Shown piece by piece: positions 1 to 8,345 of a stretch of 64,000 nt of DNA; within the stretch, counting starts at the first letter, position 1, and each line of letters starts with the position of its first letter. The stretch comes from Dactylosporangium roseum (GTDB lineage Bacteria > Actinomycetota > Actinomycetes > Mycobacteriales > Micromonosporaceae): positions 3,339,001 to 3,403,000 of the forward strand of contig NZ_CP073721.1 of the NCBI RefSeq assembly GCF_025264685.1, read 5' to 3'. The position numbers were made by a program, and so were the translations under genes. The notes under the pieces are model-generated. The model had not been told where the DNA came from. It saw only the letters and a program-made list of their open reading frames with translations, and made no database searches.

Positions 1-1
1 C

Positions 2-502
2 GTCCGTGCGCGGCGGATTGTCGAGCGGCTGCGCGCCGGAGGCGTGGAACTCGCCGCCTCCCTGCCGGACAGTTGGCTGAGCCCGCTCATCGACCGGGTC
101 GCCGCGGACGAGCAGATCAGGCACGTGCGGGTCAGCCGCGAGGACGACGCCATGGCAATCGCCGGTGGTGCGGCGCTGATGGGCAAGCGGTCGGTCGTGC
201 TGTGCCAGAACGCCGGTGTGCTCCTGGCGACGAACGTGCTCGCCGCATTCTCCCACCACCACCAGCTACCGCTGCTCATCGTCGCCGCGGCGCGGGGCGG
301 CGCAGAGGACGGTTTCTACTACCAGATGTACAAGGGCCAAGTGAGTGTCGGCGTGGCCACTGCCGCCGGGTTGAGCGTCCATCAGGTGACCGGACCCCAG
401 GACGACTGGCTGTTCGAGCGCGCCAGTGAGCAGGCATGGCTACAGCGTCGTCCGGTCGTGCTGATGTGCACCCGCGATGCGCTGTTGGGTGCTGCGGCAT
501 GA
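2..502 (+). CDS. Thiamine-diphosphate decarboxylase, alpha (Pyr-domain) subunit, 5'-truncated by window edge
   Basis: The reading frame is open from the first bases of the window, so the true start lies upstream. The visible 166 residues form the Pyr domain of a split ThDP enzyme of the sulfopyruvate/phosphonopyruvate decarboxylase type. The REDDAMAIAGGA stretch carries the conserved Glu that activates the thiamine ring, and a CQNAGV strand follows. The stop overlaps the start of the next gene by 4 nt, which encodes the matching PP domain, so the two probably form one heteromeric 2-oxoacid decarboxylase. The substrate cannot be read from the sequence; sulfopyruvate, phosphonopyruvate or an aromatic 2-oxoacid are all possible. 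Confidence 0.8.
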   Translation, partial: VRARRIVERLRAGGVELAASLPDSWLSPLIDRVAADEQIRHVRVSREDDAMAIAGGAALMGKRSVVLCQNAGVLLATNVLAAFSHHHQLPLLIVAAARGGAEDGFYYQMYKGQVSVGVATAAGLSVHQVTGPQDDWLFERASEQAWLQRRPVVLMCTRDALLGAAA

Positions 503-1101
503 AGCGCGCCGAACTGGCGGCGGCGATCGCCGCCGCCGCGCCGAACCACGTGATCATCACGAGCCTGGGTAGCGCCGGGCGCGCCTGGCGTGACCACGGC
601 GGGCCGAACCCCACGTTCTTCGGATCCGACCCGATGGGCGCCGCGCCGGGCCTGGCGCTGGGTGCGGCGCTGGCCCGACCGGACCTGCAGTTCCTGCTGC
701 TCGAAGGCGACGGCGACCTCGTGATGAACCTCGGTGTGCTGCTCGCGATCGCCGACGCCGAGCCTGGGAACCTGCGCGTGATTGTTTTCCACAACGGCCG
801 GTACGAGACGGGTGGCGGGCAGCCGCTGGCCGCGGCCGGGCGGGCCGACCTCGGCGCCGTCGCGCTCGGAACGGGATGGCCATGGGTGCGCACGATTGAG
901 CGCGCCTCATCGGGGGCCACGCTGCGGGCCGCAGTCGAGGCTCTGCTCGCGGCTCCGGTGGCGCCGGCACTGCTGGTCGCCGAGGTCGATGCGGAGGATT
1001 CGCCGTATGGCGGCCCGGGCGAGCTGTCCGGGGTGGAGGCGCGCGTGCGCTTCCAGGAGCAACTCCGCAACTGGGAATCGCGAAGGGAACACGCGGGATG
1101 A
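499..1101 (+). CDS. Thiamine-diphosphate decarboxylase, beta (PP-domain) subunit
   Basis: This 200-aa protein is the ThDP-pyrophosphate-binding partner of the preceding gene. The EGDGDLVMNLG segment is the Mg/ThDP motif (GDG followed by Asn), and PTFFGSDPMGAAPGLALGAAL is the usual glycine-rich segment before it. The start is the ATG at 499, in an ATGA overlap with the alpha gene. An earlier in-frame start at 436 would overlap the alpha coding sequence by 67 nt and adds 21 residues unlike the family. The stop overlaps the next gene, an amidohydrolase, by 4 nt, so the three genes are one translationally coupled unit. Family assignment is firm; the substrate is unknown. Confidence 0.85.
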   Translation: MKRAELAAAIAAAAPNHVIITSLGSAGRAWRDHGGPNPTFFGSDPMGAAPGLALGAALARPDLQFLLLEGDGDLVMNLGVLLAIADAEPGNLRVIVFHNGRYETGGGQPLAAAGRADLGAVALGTGWPWVRTIERASSGATLRAAVEALLAAPVAPALLVAEVDAEDSPYGGPGELSGVEARVRFQEQLRNWESRREHAG

Positions 1102-2573
1102 CGGCGCTGATTCTGCGCAACGGCAGGCTTCTGGATCTGCAGCACGGTGGTGAGACGGGTGACGTCGTCATCGTCGACGGCGTGATCACCGACCTCGGGA
1201 CGGGCGCCGCGGAACGACATGCCTCGGCCGCCACCGAGTCGGCCGAGGTCGTGGACCTCGCCGGGGACATCGTCATCCCAGGGCTGATCAACGCGCACAC
1301 GCACTCCAACCAGACCATCGAGAAGGGGCTGTGCGACGCGCTACCGCTCGATGCCTGGATGGTGCTGGCCAGCTACGGGGGCGCCGGCGCCCGCCTCTCG
1401 CCGCGTGACCTCTACGTCTCGGCGCTGGTTGGGGGCCTGGAGATGCTGCGCAGCGGTACCACCGCCGTGCTGGACTGTGCGCGCTCGGACATCGAATGGG
1501 TCGACGAGGGCATGGACGCCATCATGCAGGCGTACGTGGATCTCGGCATGCGCGCGAACGTGGCGATCCAGTACTCGGACCTGGACTTCTTCTCGTCCAT
1601 CCCCATCGACCTGGTCCCCGGTGGCGCCGCCCTGCGCAAGCCACCGATCGCGCAGCCCGATCAGGTGCTCGCGGCGGCCGGGCGCTTCATCGACCGCTGG
1701 TCCGGCCGCTCCGCCCGGGTTCAGCCGATCCTCGGCCCGTCCTCCCTGCCGCGCTGCTCGACCCCCCTGTTCGAGGCGAGCGTCGACCTCGCCCGAGGCC
1801 GCGGGGTCAGGCTGCAGACCCACCTCCTGTCCGCGGCGTCCCAGGTGACGGTGGCGAAGGAGCGCTACGGCGTCAGCACCGTCGAGTTTCTCGCCGCGAT
1901 GGGCGCGCTGGAGCCCTGGGCGTCGTTCGCACACGCGATTTGGCTCGACAGCCGCGAGATACAGATGTTCGCGCAGACGCCGGCGGTCGCCGTGCACAAC
2001 CCGGCGAGCAACCTCAAGCTCGGCGCCGGAGTCGCGCCCGTCCCCGCGCTGCTGCGCGCCGGAGCCAGGGTGGCGATCGGGTCCGACGGGGCGAGCAGCA
2101 ACGACACGCAGAACATGTTCGAGACGCTCAAGCTCTCGACGATCCTGCACCGCGTCCAGGGTCCGCAGCACACCTGGCCCACCGCCACGGATGGCCTGAC
2201 GATGTGCTGGACCAACGGCGCCGCGGCGATGGGCGCCGACATCGGCCGGCTGTCCCTCGGCGCGCGGGCGGACCTGACCGTGCTGGACATCGACTACGTG
2301 TGGCCCGCCCCGGCGGCCCAGCTCCGGCAGCAGCTAGCCTACGGCGAGCTGGGCAGCGCGGTACGCAGCGTCTATGTCGACGGGCGGGCGCTGCTGGCCG
2401 ACCGGCGGGTCACGACCGTGGACGAGTCGGCGATCCGGGCCGAGGCGCGTGAGATCGCAGCCAGGATCTGGAGCACGCTCCCGGAGCGGCTGGCACGGTT
2501 CGAGGAGTTCCGGCCGGTGCTCGAGCAGATCGAGGCAGCGGTCGGCGGCGGCGTTGGCGATCGCTGCCACTGA
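1098..2573 (+). CDS. Amidohydrolase of the Atz/Trz/MtaD (chlorohydrolase/deaminase) type
   Basis: This 491-aa metal-dependent hydrolase is of normal length for the MTA/SAH-deaminase and atrazine-chlorohydrolase subgroup. Visible landmarks are PGLINAHTHSN with metal ligands His67 and His69, then QTHLL, FAHAIWL, VAVHNPASNLKLG and AIGSDGASSN, which supply the remaining His and Asp ligands. Members remove an amino, chloro or similar group from heterocyclic rings. The ATGA overlap with the ThDP decarboxylase ties it to the same pathway. The C-terminal QIEAAVGGG tail is not conserved. Fold and metal site are clear; the substrate is inferred only loosely from the catabolic setting. Confidence 0.88.
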   Translation: MTALILRNGRLLDLQHGGETGDVVIVDGVITDLGTGAAERHASAATESAEVVDLAGDIVIPGLINAHTHSNQTIEKGLCDALPLDAWMVLASYGGAGARLSPRDLYVSALVGGLEMLRSGTTAVLDCARSDIEWVDEGMDAIMQAYVDLGMRANVAIQYSDLDFFSSIPIDLVPGGAALRKPPIAQPDQVLAAAGRFIDRWSGRSARVQPILGPSSLPRCSTPLFEASVDLARGRGVRLQTHLLSAASQVTVAKERYGVSTVEFLAAMGALEPWASFAHAIWLDSREIQMFAQTPAVAVHNPASNLKLGAGVAPVPALLRAGARVAIGSDGASSNDTQNMFETLKLSTILHRVQGPQHTWPTATDGLTMCWTNGAAAMGADIGRLSLGARADLTVLDIDYVWPAPAAQLRQQLAYGELGSAVRSVYVDGRALLADRRVTTVDESAIRAEAREIAARIWSTLPERLARFEEFRPVLEQIEAAVGGGVGDRCH

Positions 2574-2596
2574 TGTAGGGGCGGCAGCCATATCGG

Positions 2597-2651
2597 CGGA
2601 CCGCCCGGAATGAGTGAGGCTTGCCGGCCGGCACTCGTTCCGGGCGGTCCG
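2597..2651. terminator. Bidirectional terminator between convergent genes
   Basis: A 20-bp inverted repeat (2597-2616 with 2632-2651) has a single T/C difference that still pairs as U-G in RNA, around a 15-nt loop. It lies between the amidohydrolase (plus strand) and the alcohol dehydrogenase (minus strand). There is no clear U tract, as is common in actinobacteria. Confidence 0.75.
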
Positions 2652-2690
2652 ACCCGTTCGCGCGTCGTCGGTGCCCGCAGCGGCAAGCCG

Positions 2691-3710
2691 CTACCAGACG
2701 ATGATGTTGCGGCCGAGCGCTTCCCGGTTGCGGATCCGGGCGAAGCCCGCGGTCGCTTCCCGCAGCGGGTACCGCTGATCGATCTGCGCTGTGAGGGCGC
2801 CCTGTTCCGCGAGCCGGACGGCGGTGTGCAGGTCGGCGAGCGAGCCGGCGAGCGAGCCGATGAGCCGGGTCTGCTTGAGCAGCATCGCGCGCGGGTCGAT
2901 CCGCGCCAGATCTCCCGTCGAGCTCAGGACGATCGCGGTGCCGTACCGGGCCAACGCGTCGATCCCGGCGTCCAGGCTCTCTCGCGTGCCGACGAGGTCG
3001 AAGTAGTGGTCGGCACCGCGGCCTCCGGTCAGCTCGCCGAGCTCGGCGACGACCGCCGCGCTCCCGCCCCGGCCCAGCACGACGACATCCGATGCTCCCG
3101 CCTGCCGGGCAGGTGCGCATTTCTCGGCCGCGTCGGCCACGGCGAGCACTGTCGCTCCGCAGGCGGCCGCGACTTGGATGAGCATGAGACCGACGCCGCC
3201 CACACCGTTGACGACCGCGACGTCACCGGCGCCAAGACCGGCGAGCCGGACGGCGTGGACAGCGGTGAGGCCGGCGCAGCCAAGGAGCGCGCCGAGTTCG
3301 AACGAGACCGAGTCCGGCAGCACGACGAGGTTGTTCGCCGGTGCCGACCACTCGTCGGCGAACGTGCCGTCGAGACTGAACCCGAGCTGACCGCGCGGAT
3401 CGGCGCAGACCTCCTCGCGGCCGCGCGCGCACTCGCGGCAGCGACCGCACACCAGGGGGCTGTAGAGCACGACGCGGTCGCCGGGCCGCAGGCCGGTGAC
3501 TCCAGGGGGTACCGAGGCGACGACACCGGCACCCTCGTGTCCCAGGACGAACGGGTGGTCCGGCCGCGGCAGGAAGCCGTCGAGGAGGTGTACGTCCGTC
3601 GCGCAGATCCCCGCGACGGCGCTCCGCACGACGACCCGGCCGTCGTGCTCGGGGGACGGCTGCTCCCGCAGGGCGAGGCTCCCGACGGCGTCGGTGCTCA
3701 GCGCCTTCAC
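2691..3710 (-). CDS. Zinc-dependent medium-chain alcohol dehydrogenase
   Basis: This 339-aa MDR dehydrogenase has the catalytic zinc residues (GICATDVHLLDG, GHEGAGVV), the four-Cys structural zinc lobe (CGRCRECARGREEVC) and a Rossmann segment (VVNGVGGVGLMLIQVA). It oxidises an alcohol to an aldehyde or ketone with NAD(P). The GTG at 3710 is chosen because homology begins at VKALSTDAVG; a GTG five codons upstream is possible, and the much longer open frame upstream is arginine- and proline-rich noise. It lies downstream of the aldehyde dehydrogenase stub, suggesting an alcohol/aldehyde pair that has lost its second member. Confidence 0.88.
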   Translation of the reverse strand: MKALSTDAVGSLALREQPSPEHDGRVVVRSAVAGICATDVHLLDGFLPRPDHPFVLGHEGAGVVASVPPGVTGLRPGDRVVLYSPLVCGRCRECARGREEVCADPRGQLGFSLDGTFADEWSAPANNLVVLPDSVSFELGALLGCAGLTAVHAVRLAGLGAGDVAVVNGVGGVGLMLIQVAAACGATVLAVADAAEKCAPARQAGASDVVVLGRGGSAAVVAELGELTGGRGADHYFDLVGTRESLDAGIDALARYGTAIVLSSTGDLARIDPRAMLLKQTRLIGSLAGSLADLHTAVRLAEQGALTAQIDQRYPLREATAGFARIRNREALGRNIIVW

Positions 3711-3882
3711 CGGCGTGCCCGCCACGTCGACACCGCGGCTGCGTCTCGGATCGTTCCCATCTTGACCTCGGCCTCCTCGTCCGCTCGGGACATCGCCTCG
3801 GCCGCTGCGGGACATCACCCTGCAGCGGCCGAGACTTCTGAGGGGGATCTGAGGGGACCTGGGGGGTGCGTCGCGCGGCCGG

Positions 3883-4209
3883 TCAGTCCTGGCCGCGGAG
3901 CAGCTTGACCGCGACGGCCTTCTCCCGGGTGAATTCGTACAGGGCCAGGCGTTCCTGGTTCTCGAAGATGAGTTGTGCCCAGCGGGACAACAGCGCGCCG
4001 CGCTCGGAGGGGGAGGTCCTTGACCAGCCGCGCGAAGCGGCGCGTGCGGTCGCGACCGCTCGGTCGACGTCGCTGGTCGCGCTCGTGTGGATCCGCCCGT
4101 GCTCCTCGCCGGTCGCCGGATCGATCGTGGGCAGAACCTGGTCGCCGCCCGTCCAGACGCCATCGATGAGCGCGCCTGGCTGATCGATCACTGTGTCAAT
4201 CGTGGTCAC
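3883..4209 (-). pseudogene. Aldehyde dehydrogenase N-terminal stub
   Basis: The 108-residue product matches only the first fifth of an NAD-dependent aldehyde dehydrogenase (family length about 480). It has IDGVWTGG, the IDPATGEEHGRIHTSATSDVDRAV pattern and the ERGALLSRWAQLIFENQERLALYE helix. It then diverges into EKAVAVKLLRGQD and stops, with no NAD-binding domain, catalytic Cys or catalytic Glu. About 170 nt of non-coding sequence separate it from the alcohol dehydrogenase, consistent with an internal deletion. It begins directly behind an operator-bearing intergenic region, so it may still be transcribed. A functional short protein is unlikely. Confidence 0.75.
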
Positions 4210-4251
4210 CTAGGGATCATCGACGAGTGCATTCCACCAGTCAATATGCTC

Positions 4252-4261
4252 TCTCGTATTG
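4252..4261 (+). promoter_or_regulatory. Operator-like box TCTCGTATTG
   Basis: It lies 43-52 nt upstream of the aldehyde dehydrogenase stub start, a position suited to repression of the minus-strand promoter. It matches the shared core seen at 4418, 9483, 11065, 18897, 19025 and 23531. Confidence 0.5.
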
Positions 4262-4417
4262 TGTAATCGCATCGGCGCGTGGCGCGGGTTCGTGCCGCGC
4301 CGCCCGTCGGCGGGGTCGGACGTGGCCGGCCGGGATCGCCAGGCGCCAAAAATCCTAGTAAACCGGGCGTAGCGGCGCGCACAAGTCAAGCCGCTGCCCT
4401 GATCGGCCTTCCAGATA

Positions 4418-4427
4418 TCTCGTATTG
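4418..4427 (+). promoter_or_regulatory. Operator-like box TCTCGTATTG
   Basis: An exact second copy of the 4252 box, flanked by GATA upstream and CAACG downstream, about 250 nt before the cupin gene. It probably marks a plus-strand promoter with a long leader. Confidence 0.5.
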
Positions 4428-4679
4428 CAACGAACCGTATTGCATGACGGGATGGCCGGTGTTACGTTTCGCCAGCCCGAGACTCCAGTCGCCGGCGCTC
4501 GGACAGGACCGCATGTGACCTGGGTGCCAGCGTCGTCGAACTGGCCGCGATACGTGACTGGCACCTGGCGTACGGCGACTCTGGTGGAGACCGTTCCGTG
4601 GCGAGGCGGCGTATCGGCGTGAGCCTGCAACTGCCCGCGGCGGCCCCGGGGCCGCCACACTCATTGAGGAGGAAGCCTG

Positions 4680-5072
4680 ATGTCGCCACGCAATCCCGCC
4701 CTGTTCGGCAAGGTGATCAACTGGGCCGACATACCGCAGCGGGAGATCCGGCCCGGCGTCCGGCGGCGCATCTTCGCCACCGACGAGGTCCTGATCGCGC
4801 ACCACGAGCTGGAGGTTGGCATGGAGGTCAACCCCCACTCGCACGACGACTTCGACCAGCTCGTCTACATCGAGTCCGGGCGGTGCGACTACTACGTCGA
4901 CGGCGCGGCGAACGACATGCGGGCCGGTTCGTTCCTGCTCGTACCGCGGGGCGCTGAGCATTACGTGGAGCCCACCGAGGGGCCCTGCGTGAACATCGAC
5001 TTCTTCGTTCCGCCGCGTGCGGATCTCCTTGCGAAGCTGGAGCTGGACGCGGTCCTGCGCGACCGCGACTGA
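4680..5072 (+). CDS. Small cupin-domain protein
   Basis: This 130-aa single-domain cupin carries the metal motif HSHDDFDQLVYIESG and a second motif PRGAEHYVEPTEGPCVNIDFF, giving a typical beta-barrel metal site. The ATG at 4680 follows a strong GAGGAGG ribosome-binding site at 4665-4671. Single cupins in catabolic clusters act as dioxygenases, isomerases or small-molecule sensors, and sequence alone does not decide. It stands alone downstream of an operator-bearing promoter and converges with korB. Confidence 0.8.
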   Translation: MSPRNPALFGKVINWADIPQREIRPGVRRRIFATDEVLIAHHELEVGMEVNPHSHDDFDQLVYIESGRCDYYVDGAANDMRAGSFLLVPRGAEHYVEPTEGPCVNIDFFVPPRADLLAKLELDAVLRDRD

Positions 5073-5109
5073 CCCGATCCGCGGCCCGGCCGCGATCCGT
5101 GCATACCAC

Positions 5110-5161
5110 CCTCGACCGCTGCCGCCCGGCTGAACCTCCGGACGGCAGCCGTCGAGGTTTT
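5110..5161. terminator. Terminator between cupin gene and korB
   Basis: Arms 5110-5129 and 5138-5157 pair at 18 of 20 positions around an 8-nt loop, followed on the plus strand by a TTTTG run. It ends the cupin transcript and may also serve the convergent korAB operon. Confidence 0.75.
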
Positions 5162-5171
5162 GTGGCACCGC

Positions 5172-6221
5172 TCAGCCGACGGTCCAGGTGTCGTTGCCGA
5201 GCAGCAGCCGCTGCAACGCGTTGTCGTCGCCGGGTGCCTTCGTCGCCGCGGCCTCTAGCTGGGCGGCCATGGCCTCGTCGTAGGTGGGGCGCTCGACGGA
5301 GCGGAACACGCCCATCGGGGTGTAGCGGGAGTCGAGCGACAGCCGGGACAGGGCGAAGGCGAACGACGGGTTGTCCGCGTGGGCGTCGTGCACGACGACT
5401 CGCGGGTCGTCGGCGGCGAAGCCGTGCTCGATCGCGAGCGCGCCGTGCTCGCCCCAGACCACGGCCTTCTCGCCGTCCTTGCCGAAGCGCAGCGGTCGGC
5501 CGTGCTCCAGGTGGATGGTCCAGTCGTCGCGGGTCTCGGCGTCCTTGAGCAGGTCGAACGCGCCGTCGTTGAAGATGTTGCAGTTCTGGTAGATCTCGAC
5601 CAGCGCCGTGCCGGAGTGCTCGGCGGCGGCGCGCAACACCGACTGCAGGTGCTTGCGGTCGCTGTCGAGGGTGCGGGCGACGAACGTGGCCTCCGCGCCG
5701 AGAGCGACCGAGACGGGATTGAACGGGTTGTCCAGCGACCCCATCGGCGTCGACTTGGTGATCTTGCCGATCTCGCTGGTGGGGGAGTACTGGCCCTTGG
5801 TCAGCCCGTAGATCCGGTTGTTGAACAACAGGATCTTGAGGTTGACGTTGCGGCGCAGTGCGTGGATCAGGTGGTTGCCGCCGATCGACAGCGCGTCGCC
5901 GTCACCGGTGACGACCCACACCGACAGGTCGGTACGGGACGTGGACAGGCCGGTGGCGATCGCCGGCGCGCGCCCGTGGATGGAGTGCATGCCATAGGTG
6001 TTCATGTAGTACGGGAACCGGCTGGAGCAGCCGATGCCGGACACGAACACGATGTTCTCGCGCGGGATGCCGAGCTCGGGCATGAAGCCCTGCACGGCCG
6101 CGAGGATCGCGTAGTCACCGCAGCCGGGGCACCAGCGGACCTCCTGGTCGGTCTTGAAGTCCTTCGGCTTCAGACCGAGCGAAGGGCCGCTCGGGCCCGA
6201 GCCGTGGGCTGTGTCAGCCAT
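5172..6221 (-). CDS. korB: 2-oxoacid:ferredoxin oxidoreductase, beta subunit
   Basis: The 349-aa ThDP- and FeS-binding subunit of a two-subunit 2-oxoglutarate (or other 2-oxoacid):ferredoxin oxidoreductase. It has CPGCGD (Cys31, Cys34), GIGCSSRFPYY, the ThDP motif GDGDALSIGGNH followed by NNRIYGLTKGQYSPTS, and a further Cys in IYQNCNIFND, which together ligate one 4Fe-4S cluster. It oxidatively decarboxylates a 2-oxoacid to an acyl-CoA and reduces ferredoxin. Its start overlaps the end of korA by 8 nt. The ferredoxin encoded at 10715 is a plausible acceptor. Whether this copy is the housekeeping enzyme or pathway-specific is not decided by sequence. Confidence 0.92.
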   Translation of the reverse strand: MADTAHGSGPSGPSLGLKPKDFKTDQEVRWCPGCGDYAILAAVQGFMPELGIPRENIVFVSGIGCSSRFPYYMNTYGMHSIHGRAPAIATGLSTSRTDLSVWVVTGDGDALSIGGNHLIHALRRNVNLKILLFNNRIYGLTKGQYSPTSEIGKITKSTPMGSLDNPFNPVSVALGAEATFVARTLDSDRKHLQSVLRAAAEHSGTALVEIYQNCNIFNDGAFDLLKDAETRDDWTIHLEHGRPLRFGKDGEKAVVWGEHGALAIEHGFAADDPRVVVHDAHADNPSFAFALSRLSLDSRYTPMGVFRSVERPTYDEAMAAQLEAAATKAPGDDNALQRLLLGNDTWTVG

Positions 6222-8073
6222 TCGAGATCACTTCCTGGAGCATGTCGGTGAGTTCGTCGGCCTTGAACGGCAGGCCACGGATCTGAGTGACGCTGATCGC
6301 GTCGACGAGGTAGCGCGCGCGGATGAGGGTCGCGAGCTGGCCCAGGTTCATCTCGGGGATCACGACCTTGTCGTAGCGGGCCAGGATCGCCCCGAGGTCG
6401 GCCGGGAACGGGTTGAGGTGCCGCAGGTGGACCTGTGCGACCGGCAGGCCGCTCGCGCGGACCTGCCGGCAGGCCGCGCCGATCGGGCCGTAGGTGGAGC
6501 CCCACCCGAGCACCAGCACCCGGGCGTCGCCGGCGGGGTCGTCAACGACCAGCGGCGGCAGGGAGGCCGCGACCGCGTCGACCTTCGCCTGGCGGGTCCG
6601 GACCATGAAGTCGTGGTTGTCCGGGTCGTAGCTGATATTGCCGGTCTTGTCCGCCTTCTCGATGCCGCCGACCCTGTGCTCCAGCCCCGGGGTGCCGGGC
6701 ACCGCCCACGGCCGGGCCAGCGTCTGCGGGTCGCGCAGGTACGGCAGGAACGTGCCGTCCGGACCGTTCGGCTCGGTGGCGAAGTCGACGGTCAGGTCCG
6801 GCAGCTCCGCCGGCGTGGGCACCCGCCACGGCTCGGAGCCGTTGGCGAGATAGCCGTCGGTGAGCAGGAACACGGGAGTGCGGTACGTGAGCGCGATCCG
6901 CGCCGCCTCGAACGCGGCGTAGAAGCAGTCCCCCGGGGACTGGGCGGCCACGATCGGCACCGGCGCCTCACCGTTGCGGCCGTACATCGCCTGCAGCAGG
7001 TCGGACTGCTCGGTCTTGGTCGGCAGGCCGGTGGACGGGCCGCCGCGCTGCACGTCGACGACCACCAGCGGCAGCTCCAGCGACACGGCTAGGCCGACGG
7101 TCTCGCCCTTGAGGGCGATGCCCGGCCCGGACGACGTGGTGACCGCCAGCGCCCCGCCGAAGGAGGCGCCGAGCGCCGCGCCGATGCCGGCGATCTCGTC
7201 CTCGGCCTGGAACGTGCGGATACCGAACCGCTTGTGCTTGCTCAGCTCGTGCAGGATGTCCGACGCCGGCGTGATCGGGTAGGCGCCCAGGTACATCGGC
7301 AGCCCGGACCGCCGGGCCGCGGCGATCAGGCCGTACGACAGTGCCAGGTTGCCGGAGATGTTGCGGTACACCCCGGCCGGCAGCGCCGCGGGCTTGATCT
7401 CGTACGCGACGGCGAACGCCTCGGTCGTCTCGCCGTAGTTCCACCCCGCCTTGAACGCGATGATGTTCGCCTCGGCGATCGCCGGCTTGCTCGCGAACTT
7501 CTGCCGGATGAAGCTCAGCGTCCCCTCCATGGGGCGGGAGTACATCCACGACAGCAGCCCCAGGGCGAACATGTTCTTCGACCGGCCGGCGTCCTTGCGG
7601 GACAGCTCGTTGCCCGCGAGGGCGTCCAGGGTTAGCTGGGTCAGGTCGACCGCGTGCACGGTGTAGCCGGCCAGCGTGCCGTCCTCCAGGGGGTTCGACG
7701 CCCATCCGATCCGGGCCAGCGCGCGCTGGCTGAAGTCGTGGGTGTCGATGATCAGCGTGCTGCCCTTCGGCACGTCGGCCAGGTTCGCCTTGAGCGCCGC
7801 GGGGTTCATCGCGACGAGGACGTCCGGCCGGTCGCCCGGGGTGAGGATGTCGTGGTCGGCGAAGTGTAGCTGGAACGACGAGACGCCGGCCAGGGTCCCC
7901 TGCGGCGCGCGGATCTCCGCCGGGAAGTTCGGTAGCGTCGACAGGTCGTTGCCGAAGATCGCCGTCTCCTGGGTGAAGCGGTCGCCGGTGAGCTGCATCC
8001 CGTCGCCGGAGTCGCCGGCGATGCGGATGACCACGCGGTCAAGCTGCTGGGTGGGCTTCAGCGTCGAAGTCAT
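6214..8073 (-). CDS. korA: 2-oxoacid:ferredoxin oxidoreductase, alpha subunit (gamma-alpha fusion)
   Basis: This 619-aa protein has the usual fused order: gamma domain (about residues 10-190, GDSGDGMQLTGDRF), then the Pyr alpha domain (YPITPASDILHEL, FQAEDEIAGIGAALGAS, TTSSGPGIALKGE), then the CoA-site domain near the C-terminus (VLGWGSTYGPI). The ATG at 8073 is chosen because family homology starts at MTSTLKPTQQLDRVVIRIAG; it overlaps the stop of the upstream mftD relic as ATGA, so its translation may depend on ribosomes finishing that stub. It works with KorB. Confidence 0.92.
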   Translation of the reverse strand: MTSTLKPTQQLDRVVIRIAGDSGDGMQLTGDRFTQETAIFGNDLSTLPNFPAEIRAPQGTLAGVSSFQLHFADHDILTPGDRPDVLVAMNPAALKANLADVPKGSTLIIDTHDFSQRALARIGWASNPLEDGTLAGYTVHAVDLTQLTLDALAGNELSRKDAGRSKNMFALGLLSWMYSRPMEGTLSFIRQKFASKPAIAEANIIAFKAGWNYGETTEAFAVAYEIKPAALPAGVYRNISGNLALSYGLIAAARRSGLPMYLGAYPITPASDILHELSKHKRFGIRTFQAEDEIAGIGAALGASFGGALAVTTSSGPGIALKGETVGLAVSLELPLVVVDVQRGGPSTGLPTKTEQSDLLQAMYGRNGEAPVPIVAAQSPGDCFYAAFEAARIALTYRTPVFLLTDGYLANGSEPWRVPTPAELPDLTVDFATEPNGPDGTFLPYLRDPQTLARPWAVPGTPGLEHRVGGIEKADKTGNISYDPDNHDFMVRTRQAKVDAVAASLPPLVVDDPAGDARVLVLGWGSTYGPIGAACRQVRASGLPVAQVHLRHLNPFPADLGAILARYDKVVIPEMNLGQLATLIRARYLVDAISVTQIRGLPFKADELTDMLQEVISNG

Positions 8074-8345
8074 CGGGCACCTCCGAGGACGGGAGTGATG
8101 CGTTCGGGGAGGTGTGGGCTGCCCCAGTCGCGGCCCATCGAGAACGACCAGTCCAGCGTGGCGATGAGACCGGCGGCCCCGGCGGTGTAGGGCGCGAAGC
8201 CGAGCTCGGCGAAGGCGGCCTGGTTGTCTTCGAGGGTCACGCCGCGTTCGGAGCCGGCGACCAGCGCGCTGTAGACGGACTTGGGTAGGCGTTTCCTGGC
8301 GCGGCGTTGGGCCTCGGCAACGGACTCGAACCACGGGTTGACCAT
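8070..8345 (-). pseudogene. Internally deleted MftD-like (pre-mycofactocin synthase/LldD) relic
   Basis: The 91-residue frame begins MVNPWFESVAEAQRRARKRL and continues to ELGFAP, the N-terminus of MftD/LldD FMN enzymes (about 390 aa). It then jumps in frame to AGAAGLIATLDWSFSMGRDWGSP, which in intact homologues lies roughly 90 residues further on, and ends soon after. The TIM-barrel core, most FMN contacts and the catalytic His are gone. The remnant keeps an ATGA junction with korA and may survive only as a coupled leader. The upstream ATG at 8345 is the natural family start. Family recognition is by recall of the conserved N-terminus, not by a search. Confidence 0.7.

Larger units (their letters stand above)
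4210..4679. promoter_or_regulatory. Divergent promoter region with two copies of the island operator
   Basis: These 470 nt separate the aldehyde dehydrogenase stub (minus) from the cupin gene (plus). I find no convincing gene in them. They hold TCTCGTATTG at 4252-4261 and again at 4418-4427, followed by a partial copy (CGTATTGCAT, 4435-4444). Spacing suggests one element serves each direction. The same core recurs upstream of several other catabolic genes in the window. Confidence 0.55.

Noticed and set aside
276..1304. Long minus-strand open frame over the ThDP enzyme genes
   Set aside because: Product is Arg/Ser/Pro-rich and it is antisense to two clear genes; a shadow of high GC content.
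3775..4163. N-terminal extension of the alcohol dehydrogenase
   Set aside because: The extra 150 residues are low-complexity and overlap the aldehyde dehydrogenase stub in another frame.
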